Positions 11,527 through 20,315 of a DNA stretch of 55,521 bases are shown here, piece after piece (position 1 is the first letter of the stretch; every line of letters begins with the position of its first letter). The translations under genes were made by a program, and so were the position numbers. The DNA lies in assembly GCA_048213135.1 (NCBI GenBank), contig PS015098.1, positions 58,967-114,487 on the forward strand. The letters are read 5' to 3'. The notes beneath the pieces are model-generated. The model was not told the origin of the DNA. It saw only the letters and a program-made list of their open reading frames with translations, and did no database searches. The DNA is from Reclinomonas americana ATCC 50394. Its lineage: Eukaryota > Jakobida > Jakobea > Jakobida.

Positions 11527-11677
11527 TGAGAGAAGACATGGCGAGTGTGTGCGTTTGTGCGTTCTGCGAGATGCGTCTCTGTTCTTTGCTTGTAGTGCTG
11601 TCGACTATGTGTATGTATGTGTGTGTGTGAGAGAGAGAAAGAAAGATGATCGCACCTTCCTCTTCCGCGTCAGACAT
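7356..11677 (-). CDS. MAP2K/STE7-like protein kinase with DFN instead of DFG
   Basis: At least ten exons, starting MSDAEEEARAFVECVKRGEI at 11677. Two N-terminal exons of unknown fold (11676-11370; NELIARMLSTYMRS near 10300) precede the kinase domain. The glycine loop is NLGEGAFAAV (near 9945) and the lysine is VAIK (codon 9883-9885). The hinge is VLEYMDGRSL, the catalytic loop VLHRDIRPANILVN (near 7975) and the magnesium motif VTDFNTSR (Asn codon 7914-7916, normally Gly). A GTTGCG intron (7787-7847) splits GTPGYMA and PEQL, the APE motif. The C-lobe carries ADVWSLG and RPDDRPTAEQLLQHPLF, and the tail ends VPRALPAVEELPG. IPHDEW and the overall layout resemble MAP kinase kinases, but the activation loop keeps only one likely phospho-acceptor (ARTFIGT) and the alpha-C glutamate is not obvious. 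Activity is plausible but atypical. Introns carry three assembly gaps and long repeats. Confidence 0.85.
8216..8449. other. Assembly gap, 234 N
   Basis: An N-run inside the largest kinase intron (about 8,036-9,410), flanked by the related short words GTAGTTCGAC and GTACGATTCGG, so it probably interrupts a tandem repeat. Confidence 1.
8580..9395. repeat. Intronic minisatellite, unit about 145-155 nt
   Basis: Within one kinase intron a degenerate unit recurs with the order GGAAGCAAGAAGAGAGAC, AGGAAGCACCAAACAATATCG, AGAACAGCAGACAGCTGGAT, GCACGCATCACAG. Clear copies of the GGAAGCACCAAA word lie near 9047, 9194 and 9350, and more diverged copies extend back to about 8,740. Open frames across it are artefacts of the repeat. 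Confidence 0.85.
10346..10365. other. Assembly gap, 20 N placeholder
   Basis: Exactly 20 N after a (CA)n tract in a kinase intron. The real length is unknown. Confidence 1.
10440..11220. repeat. Intronic GT/GA microsatellites and diverged tandem copies
   Basis: Alternating (GT)n and (GA)n tracts are embedded in a longer unit. TGCATGCAG followed by a CTTCTTCCCTCTG-like word occurs near 10,515, 10,665 and 11,100. CAGTCTGTCTGACTGTCTGT recurs near 10,868 and 11,000, on the two sides of a 20-N gap. The array lies in kinase introns. No coding exon is evident between about 10,330 and 11,370, although one could be hidden in a gap. Confidence 0.75.
10960..10979. other. Assembly gap, 20 N placeholder
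   Basis: Exactly 20 N between two near-copies of a CTCAGTCTGTCTGACTG unit. Probably a collapsed tandem repeat. Confidence 1.
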
Positions 11678-12122
11678 TCGCAATGGTTGCGTCCTGGTGA
11701 CTTTGGTGTGTGAAGTCACGCAGTCCGTCTCTCCTTTCTCATGCAGCTGCATGCTTGCCAACCTCCGTAACCTATCACTGCTGGAGGCCGCGCTTGAATC
11801 CGTCTGGCAGTGGAGCTTGTGGCAACATCGGAGAAACTTCGCGCGCGATCGAGCACACTCTCGCTCGCAGTTTCGTTTCGTTTCGTGCCTTCCCATCGCA
11901 TACCGCCCTTCTATTCTCTCACCCCCTCACATATTTCCTTGCGCCATCGACCATCTCGACGTTCACACGGATATCCCAAATATCTTTGCAAAACAAATTC
12001 GATTCATGTATCCGTCACCATTACTACTGCTGGAGAAGCCGCACTCTTTCCCTCTCGAGAGGCACACCAACTATCCCATCTCTGCTGCAAAACAACAATA
12101 TACAAAACAAAAAAACAGACTA
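11678..12122. other. Intergenic region, 5' of the kinase and 3' of the WD40 gene
   Basis: About 445 nt between two minus-strand genes. An A-rich stretch (CAAAACAAAAAAACAGAC) sits just downstream of the WD40-gene stop, on its complement a T-rich 3' flank. No further exon is convincing. Confidence 0.5.
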
Positions 12123-15100
12123 CTACGTCTGCGACGTGGCCGGCGCCTCGCCCATCATCACCGACAGCGGCGACTTGCCGACCAGTGCGGCGTCATTGGC
12201 CGCCGATTCCAGCGCCTCGGGCAGCTCGGCGGCAATGTTGCGCTTGGCCGCAGCCGGTGGCATCTTGACGCGCACTACAAACTCGTCCTTGCGATCCTCG
12301 ACACTCACCGCATCCCAGCCAAGCAGTTGTGCAAAAGCACGCTGCGCACAAGAAAACAAAAAAGTCAGCTCTCCGTCCATTCCCCTTCTCCCTCCCTCTC
12401 TCTTTGCGCACACTCACCATGCACTGCTTGACGCTGCGCTTGAAGACGAGGGCGCGTGCATTCGGCACGTCGCCATCCGCAGTCTCCGTGCCCGGCGCCG
12501 ACTCAAAGACCACCTCCAGTGCACCGGCGTTGCGCTTGTAGCTCAAGCCGCTCGGCGGCCACGCCTTGAGGTGACGGTGGAGATGCTGCTGGACAGCCAG
12601 AGTCAGATTGGAGGCTGCCGAGGCTGCGTCGTCCACGGCGTCGCCCGTCGGCGTCTCCACCACCCAGTGCTGTTGCTGCTGCGGTGGCTTGGACAGCGTC
12701 TGCGACGCGGGCTTGGGGGTGACGGCAGGCTGCTGCTGCTGCTGTTGCTGCTGCTGCGCTTGCTGCTGAGGCTCTTCTGGCTGCGCTGGCTGCGGTGTGG
12801 GGGCCTTGGGGGTGGCCATCACGGGCAGGGCGCGCTGTGCGGTCGGCGGTGGTGCCGAGTTGAGCAGCGTTGGTGGACTGCCATCGGCCGGCGAGTGCAT
12901 GTGGATAAACGTGCGTACGACGGCGGTGGTGGTCTGCGGAACGCGACGCAAGGCCGGCAGCACATTCTTGCGCATGTCGCCCTCCATTTCGGCCACGCTG
13001 GCACGAATGCCGGCAATCTCCTTGCCGGCACGCACCGCCACCTCCTCCCATGCTTGCACCACATCCAGCCGCTCCGTCTGCGTCTCCACCAGGCGCTGGC
13101 GCATGTCGGCCAGTGCGCGCTCCTGCTGCACGCACTGGTCCATCAGGTGGGCCTGGCGGAGCACATTGGCGCGATCTTCGCCCGCCTCAATCTCCTCCTT
13201 CAGCAGCCACTCGCGCTGCACGAGCGAGCGGCACCGCTGCTGCAGGCGGTTGTAGGCCATGCACAGATGCGACGGCACCAACTTGCTGTCCTCCAACTGG
13301 CGCCACTCGTGGAAGCGCACCAGGCAGGTGGACGAGAGGCCGCGGGCGCGCTCGACAAAGCGACTCGAGGCCTGAGCCACTCGCTCGGTGCCGTCGGCAA
13401 ACTCACGCAGCACACGTTCTGTCTCCGTGGCACGCTCCTTTTGCGCCTCGAGCAGCGACTCGAGTCCCACCACACACTTGGCCTTCAGCGCGTTGATCTG
13501 CATCTGGCGCTGAATGCGCAACAAATCGACCTCCAGCGCCGCCTGCTCCTCCGTGACCTCGCGGCGCACTTCGGTCAGACGCACGGCCGCGGCACTGAGC
13601 TTGGAGCCGACCTCGGAGACCTGCTGCCGTGCCTGTGTTGGAAAGAAGGAAAATTGTGAGTCCTCCTCGCTCGTCATCTGAATGCAAAGAGTTGAACAGG
13701 AACAGACCTTGGTGGCGGCACTGCGGCACTCATTGTCGACTTGCATCCACTTTTGGCGACGCGAGCTGGCATCCTCGTCCCATTCGCTGAACAGCGTCGT
13801 GTTGCTGCGCATGGCACGATCCGACATGGCCAGTCGCGACTGAATGTGAGCCACCAGCGAGGCCTCCAGCGCATCGCGGTTCGCCTCCTGCCCGGCAAAG
13901 GCCTTGTCGGCCAGCACCGCCACAGAGGCGAGGGCATCCTCCGCCTCGGCCACGTTGCGCAGCGCGCTGCCGCAGTCAATGGCCTGACGCACGAGCTCGC
14001 GGGCATCCCGCGCAATCAGCTGGCTGACCGTGCTGGCCACCGGCACCACATCCAGCGGCAAACCCGTGGCCTCCTGTGTGCTGGCCTTGACCAGCTCCGT
14101 GACGCCACGGGCAATGTCCAGCACACGGCGTCGGATCGACGGCGATGCCTGCGACATGGTGCTGCTGTCGTTGCCGTTGCCGTTGGTCGGAGTTGCCGCA
14201 CCGTCTTCAGTGAGGCCCGACAGGCGCTTGATGTCCTTCAGTGTCTCGGCGCCAAACAGTTTGGGGGTTTCTTTGATAGAGAAGGATGTGAGCGATAATA
14301 GAGAGTTGCTTGCGGTGGTGTTCGGTGGCTCACCTTGATCGGATGAGGGCGGGGGCGGAATCTGTGGCAAGGGAACCTGCATGAGGCTGGCAATCTCGTC
14401 AATCAGCGGTGCGCAAGCTTCATCTGCGCGCTGTGAGCCTGTGCCATCACCATCGAATGAGTCGAGTTCATGGAAGAAAACAAGGAGCGGGGCGCATCAC
14501 AAACCGAGACTGGCCGGCGTCTCCACCATCAGCGACTCGTCCTTGAGCGTCGACTGGATGCGCAGCTCAAAGCGGTAGCGGCGGTTGGGCAGCAGGCCGT
14601 GAACTTGCAGATTGGTGGCGCTGGGATGGAGTGCCGTCATGTGGCGCACAATGGCCGCATCCTGCAAGCTGACCACGCGGCAGTCGAGGCGCGACGATGG
14701 CACCGGAATGAGTGGCGTCAGCTTGGCCTCGGCGTGGCGCAGTGCCCAGTCGGCGTGCATTTGCAGCGCGTCAAAGAGGCCAGTATTCCAAAACACTCGT
14801 GCCTCAAACGGCGACACCACCTCCACTCGCAGACCCAGTGTCGCTGCACGCAAAAAAACGAAGAAAGTGAGCGACCAATGTCGTCGGTGATCTTGATGTT
14901 CCTCATCACAAACCTGGTCGTACGGCCACATGCAGCCACGGTCCCTTGACCCACTGAGTGCCGCTCTCGCTGTCGGACGGCGACAGCATGATGCCGCGGA
15001 ATGGTGCGCGCGGCGGCATGCGTGCCTCCAAGCGGAAGCGGTGCTTGTCCGACACCTCCATCTCGGTGACCACGCACCCGTAGTGATGCTGCGACTCGTC

Positions 15101-16407
15101 AATCGGCAAGAACGCCACCTTGTCGCACGGAACTGACACCGACAAGAGGAATGAGCATTTGTATCTCCACTCTTGTTGGTATGTGGTGCTCAAAAAACTC
15201 ACCCGAATGACGTGCCCCAGGGGCGCGGTAGCACAAGCGGAGCTCGGCAAGCGGTGGCAAATGGTTGCGCTTGAAGTGCAAGAAGCAGCACTGGCCCATC
15301 TCTTCCGTGTTCTCCACGCGCTCCAGTTGCGGCAATCGCGACTCGGTGACTGTGGCACAGCGCAGTTGAGTGACAAACTCTCTTCTATACCACCTTTTCT
15401 GTTTTCTCACCTTCATCAATGGGATCCGCCTGAATGTCGTACACAATGAGGGAGCGATCGGCCGAGCCGGTGGCCAGGCGATGACCGTCGGCATCGAGGG
15501 CGACGGCCAGCACTGCCGCCTGGTGATCGGCAATGGTGTGGATGCACTCGCCCGTGTCGACCTCAAAGAGACGCATGCTGCCGTCGTCGCAGGTGGAGAT
15601 CACGTAGCGACCGCAACGTGTGAAAATCACATCGTGGCAGCGCGAGCCGTGACCGCGCAGCACGCGCACCGCCTCGTGCGATGCAGACGCCGCCTCCAGC
15701 GACGCCATGTTAAAGGGAGCGGCAGTGCGGCGGCGGTTGGCCGACGATGCGCGCGATGTGCCAGGCGACGTGGCCGCCGAGGTGGCGACCGAGGAGCATG
15801 CACTGACCACGGGCGTCACGTTCTCGTCCACCGTCACTGGCACCAGACCACTGATGGTCTGCATGGCGGCACGCTGTGCGGCGGCCATGGTCGGCGACAG
15901 GATGGCGGAGCCCGACATGGTCATCGAGGTCATGGACTCGGGCTGGCCGACACTGCCGTTCATGTCGGCATCGACCGGTGGCTCGTCGAGCTCGAAAATG
16001 CGCACTGTGNNNNNNNNNNNNNNNNNNNNNNNNNNNNNNNNNNNNNNNNNNNNNNNNNNNNNNNNNNNNNNNNNNNNNNNNNNNNNNNNNNTCGCCCCAC
16101 CATGCGCCTGCGCGACCACCTGATCCAGTGCCATGGGCACAACGGAGGACAAGCAGGCGGGAATCGCCTCCTCTCGCACCTCCAGCAACGACGATGATGA
16201 TGAAACCGGTGCTCCTCCGGCAGCAGAGGAGCACTCGTCGACCAAGTGTGTGCGCACAGGTGTGGTGGGTCGACGAATGGGGGACGCTGTGTGGCGCAAC
16301 ACAGGCGCCTGTTCACTTCCACTGCCACCTCCACTCATGTGCACTGGTGTGCCTCCTCGTCGTGACGAAGGCCGTGCGTTGCGCTTGGACGGAGTGGCAC
16401 CCGACAT
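12123..16407 (-). CDS. Large WD40 / FN3-like / coiled-coil protein, unknown family
   Basis: A chain of at least eight exons, all in phase, from MSGATPSKRNARPSSRRGG (16407) to a stop at 12123. Order of parts: a disordered Ser/Pro-rich N-terminus; TVRIFELDEPP after an 82-N gap; two WD40-type blades (VLRGHGSRCHDVIFTRCG, CIHTIADHQAAVLAVALD, ending ATGSADRSLIVYDIQ) at about 15,400-15,700; beta-rich exons (14,900-15,370); an FN3-like segment ending LLPNRRYRFELRIQS (about 14,560); then a helical coiled-coil region (13,000-14,250) with long Gln/Glu/Arg runs. A Gln/Pro-rich linker (polyQ about 12,725-12,765) precedes a small conserved-looking C-terminal module (LLGWDAVSVEDRKDEFVV). Together this looks like a scaffold. 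I cannot assign a family or process. A split into two genes is possible but no internal stop or start requires it. Confidence 0.7.
16010..16091. other. Assembly gap, 82 N, inside coding sequence
   Basis: The gap lies between AQAHGGA and TVRIFELDEPP of the WD40 gene. Both sides read in the same minus-strand frame, but 82 is only an estimate and an intron could be hidden here. Confidence 1.
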
Positions 16408-16856
16408 GTGTGTCTCAAGAAATCAACACAAAAAAGAGTTGGGACGATGATGATCGGCGCAATGAAATCGACCCTTTTTCTCTCTCTCGTCACACTCGTA
16501 AAAAACTGAAAAACCAAATTGCGCGTCCTAGGTCGTCGGTCCATTTGATGGGAGTGTCGAGAAAAGATGAGGTCGACCACGGAGGAGAGAAAGAGGCCGC
16601 AGAATACGGCAAGAGAGTGTGCCTTATGAAAGAGGAGAGGGCGAGTTGGCGAAAGAAAGACAAAAAACAAAGACAACAAATGCAATGCGACTCCTTGATC
16701 AACCCGCTCACTTGCACACACTCTTACGCACATGTGCACACAACTGCACAAAAGGCGTCACTTCCAGAAAACATGTGTGCAATGAGAAACGAATGCCACG
16801 TGTCGACATCGACATGACGTCATGCATTCCACTCCCTCACTCACACTCACTCATCG
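16408..16856. promoter_or_regulatory. Bidirectional promoter region
   Basis: A 449-nt spacer between the divergent starts of the WD40 gene (minus) and the secreted cysteine-rich gene (plus), so it must hold both promoters. It contains a TGACGTCA palindrome (16,814-16,821), a CRE/ATF-type site, about 40 nt upstream of the plus-strand ATG. Its function is an inference from the motif only. Confidence 0.45.
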
Positions 16857-17024
16857 ATGCGGCGACAACAGGCGCTCTTTATTGCACTTGTGCTCTTGCT
16901 GCTTGCGCTTCTGCTGGTCAGCAGTGTGGCCGACGCAGCCAAGAAGAAGAAGAAGAACAAGGCCAAGAAGGACAAGCAAGCAAGTGAGTGTGCAAGAAAG
17001 AATGTGCGTGAGAGTGTGTGACTG

Positions 17025-17063
<39 letters not shown>

Positions 17064-17156
17064 AGGTGGAGAGTGCGACGAGTGCACCACTGGTGGATGC
17101 GGGAGAGGGAACGTTGACATCGGTGGTGGAAGAAGCAGGTGTGTGTGTGTGTGCAA

Positions 17157-17198
<42 letters not shown>

Positions 17199-17877
17199 AA
17201 GCTGAGTGCTGTGTCTCTTGTAGGATCGATCGGAAATGTGTTCCAACAGGCGGAGACTGCTGCTGGTTCGTCGTCTCTGCGTCTGTCTCTCTCTCTGTGC
17301 GTGTGTGTCACCTCTCTGTCGCGCGCGCACAGATGCAGCTGCTGTGCCACCGGCCGAGGACGACGATGGAGATGGCGACGAGAAGAGCAGCAGTGCGTTC
17401 TTCGCTCTTTGCGCTTCATGTTGTGTTGTCTCACAACTGCGCACAGAAGACGACGAGAAGGAGGCAGTGAAAGAGGAGGAGGAGGAGGAGAAGAAGAAGA
17501 ACGAGCCACCACCACGCGAAGGCACGCCTTATTGCTTGCTCTGCGTTGTGTTTCGCTGACTGACTTGACTGACGCCATCAGCCACGGCCGATCCGAATGA
17601 GCGCAACGGCATGTTTGATCACACCATGTGCCGGTGGAACTGTGCGCATACGCACTCGGATTGCAAGCGCTCGTGCGGTCGGGGATTCGAGGGTCGCAAT
17701 TGCAGGTACCAGTGCAAGCGCAAGCGCCGTCGTTGCCGCAATCGGTGCTGGCGACGGCAGCAGGAGTTGTTTGCCACGTGCCAGGACTTCCGCCGCGGTG
17801 TCGATCTCATCCGCGAGATGAAGCTCATTGATGAGTGGACCTACGGCAAGTGCAAGGTCAGCCGCAAGAGGAACTAG
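16857..17877 (+). CDS. Secreted cationic protein with doubled CX3C hairpin
   Basis: Six small exons in phase. A clear signal peptide (MRRQQALFIALVLLLLALLL, then SSVADA) is followed by a lysine-rich KKKKKNKAKK segment. An acidic/low-complexity stretch follows (PAEDDDGDGDEKSS, then a Glu6-Lys3 run). The C-terminal exon (17,582-17,877) has a regular cysteine pattern: CX3C-X6-CX3C-X8-CX3C-X6-CX3C, then two more cysteines. It is strongly basic (KRKRRR between cysteines). The CX3C...CX3C spacing resembles helical-hairpin (alpha-hairpinin-like) disulphide peptides, here duplicated. An acidic pro-region before a cationic Cys-rich end resembles precursors of defence peptides, but no family is recognised and no activity can be claimed. 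The last intron appears to use a GC donor (17,522). The gene converges on the PH-LRR gene with only 133 nt between stops. Confidence 0.75.
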
Positions 17878-18010
17878 TTGATCGTTCACACGTGGAGAGA
17901 GACTGAGAGAAGAGAGACAGAGGCAGTGTATCAACAGCATCGCCCCGTGATTATATCATGCAATGGTACATTTGCTTAGCACACACTCCCTCGCCCTTTC
18001 TCCGCTCGCC

Positions 18011-19852
18011 TCACGTCACCGGCCGCTTGACCACGAGCCGAGAGACGAGATAGGTCGAGCGCAACACACTGGCCAGTTCGGATACCGCCTGTCGAAGAAG
18101 AAGAGAATGTCAATATCTGCCGCTCTTTTCCTTTTATCCGCGCCACTCACCTCCTTGTCGACTTGCCGATTGGCGCCAATGTCGAGCGTCTTCAGCGACT
18201 TGTGCGCAAACGCGGCGCGGGTCAGCGACTGCACGCCGGCGGCATCAAAAATGTTGCTGTGCAGGTTGAGCGAGCGCAGCGTGTTGTTGCCCTGCAGGCC
18301 CTTGGCGAGGCCGTCGAGCCCAATGTTGCCAATGCCGGTGCCACTCAAGTCGAGCGAGCGCAGCGATTTGGTCTGCTGCAGACCGCGCGCCAGCGCCAGT
18401 GCGCCGTCGTCGCCGAGAGCGTTGTGCGCCAGCGACATGCGCTTCAGCACCTGCGAGGTGCCGAGTGCCACCTCCAGGGCCGCCGCACCGCCCGGCCCGA
18501 TCTTATTGTGTGACAGGTCGAGCACAAACAGCGAGACACTGACACGCACAAAGTCGGCGACGGCCGCCGCCCCCTCGTCGCCAATCTCGTTGTACGACAG
18601 GTCAAAGGTGGAGAGCGAGATGTTGATGTACAGTTGGGTGATGAGAGCGAGCACGCCGGCGTCCGAGATGCGGTTGTTGGCCAGCGACAGCGTGTGTATT
18701 CCTGAAAAAGAGAGTGAGCGAAAAAAAAAAGGGAAGAAGATCTACATGTGGCAGAGCGCGCGCAACTCGAGTTGCGCGACACCGCCTCGCCGAGAATGTC
18801 CATGAACGCGTCGGTGAGGTGCGTGTGATGCAAGTACACACTGGTCACATGCTGCACGCGCACAATGGTGTCGCAAATGGCGCGACAGCCACCCAGTGTC
18901 ATGGATGACTCCACCAGGCGCAAGTCATGCTGGAACTCGTCGGCCAGCGACTGCCCCACGCTGATGCTCGGTTCCGCGCCGAGCCGCTCACAGTCCGTAA
19001 TGTAGTTGGCGATCATCACCGAGCACCGCAACGCCGACATCCACGTCTCGCGCTCCAGCGGTGACAGCGCCGCCATGAAGAGCACACGTTCGGAGCTCTC
19101 CACACTGCGGCAGCAGGAGGAGGAGGAGGAGGATGAGAAGAAGAAGAAGAAGAAGAAGAAGAAGAAGAAAGAAGAAGAAGAAGGAGAAGGAGAAGAAGAA
19201 CAAGAGAAGGAAGGAGAAGAAGAAGAAGACGAAGAAGAAAAAGAAGAACAAGAAGAAGAAGAAGAGCAACAACAACAACAACTACAAGAAGAAGAAAGGG
19301 GTTGCGGTGCAGATAGAGATTGAGGTGGACGCACCAAAACTTGAACCGATAGGCCTGCACATCCGTGGCCACCGAATCGTCCTTGGCGGCCGTGCTCATC
19401 AACGTGGTGGCGCGACTGCCTCGCACACGATTGACGGTGAGCGACGAGTTGGGATTGTGATGCACCGAGCCACGATGCGTGGCACGCGATCGCATCGGTG
19501 CCGCCGAGGATGAAGTCGTGTCGCGATGCGCTCCCACTGCATTCATCATGGTCGACGCAGCCGTGGCCACAGTGGAGTTATCCGAGGTCACCTCGTTCAC
19601 TTGGTAGCCCTCCAGAGGCACTGTGCCCTGCGATACCTCCTTGCTCTACAGCGAAAAGTGAGTGAGTGGGAGGAATTGCAGAGGAGTTAACTCTCTCTCT
19701 CTTCTCTTTGCTCTCAACTTGTGATTTGAAGTAGGTTAGTCGCCCGTGCACGAGCACAAAGTAGCGGCGTTTCCAGGCGCGTCGCACACGGCCCTTCTTG
19801 GTCAACCAGCCTTCCAGATGCTGAGAGGCACACATTGGATGAGTTGATCAAA

Positions 19853-19894
<42 letters not shown>

Positions 19895-20215
19895 CGCACG
19901 TGTGTGTGTGTGTGTGTGTTTGTTACGCACTGGCGCGCCCATTTTCTCATACAATCGTCTCCGCAGCTTCTCTGCGGCCACATCGTCGACTTTCCCGCGT
20001 GATGTTCCATCACTGCGCTCACTTGCTGGCTCGCCCGACACAAACGAGCCCTGTGTGTGTGTGCGCGCGCACCAGAGAAAGAGTCAGACACACCAATCTT
20101 TGAGTGTAAGTGAGAGCAAGTGCGAGTGGAGATGTACCATACTGTGCATGCTGTCGGCGGCATAGGCGGAACCCGACACCGAGTACAGCGTGCCGGATCG
20201 TTCACGGTCAGTCAT
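18011..20215 (-). CDS. PH domain plus leucine-rich-repeat protein
   Basis: Starts MTDRERSGTLYSVSGSAYAA (20215). A helical exon (KLRRRLYEKMGAPV) precedes a PH domain: HLEGWLTKKGRVRRAWKRRY and FVLVHGRLTYFKSQ form the first strands (about 19,740-19,820), a serine-rich insert follows, and AYRFKF with ERETWMSALRCSV (C-terminal helix with the conserved Trp, about 19,030-19,075) closes it. RI-type LRRs follow (about 18,080-18,900), e.g. LSTFDLSYNEIGDEGAAAVA and LRSLDLSGTGIGNIGLDGLA. The last exon ends SRLVVKRPVT. PH domains bind phosphoinositides or proteins, so this is probably a membrane-recruited LRR scaffold. The intron inside the PH domain is full of GAA repeats. The start is only 100 nt downstream of the calcium-channel stop, so the promoter must be very short or overlap that gene. 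Confidence 0.85.
19104..19300 (+). repeat. (GGA)n/(GAA)n triplet repeat in a PH-domain intron
   Basis: About 190 nt of imperfect GGA then GAA/AAG triplets with interspersed ACA. On the sense (minus) strand this is a CTT/TTC-rich tract ending just upstream of the CAG acceptor, i.e. an extreme polypyrimidine tract. Confidence 0.9.
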
Positions 20216-20315
20216 GGCTTTGTCGACGGAAGAGACGCGTGGATCACAACGAAACAAGGACACTGTGAAGGACACTGCATACACAAGATTAGTTTTTGTA
20301 TTAGTCGCTCTCTGC

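Noticed and set aside
12193-14382. Long continuous minus-strand ORF taken as a single exon gene
   Set aside because: It reads through at least two introns (near 12,340-12,420 and 13,633-13,710) and is part of a longer spliced gene starting at 16,407.
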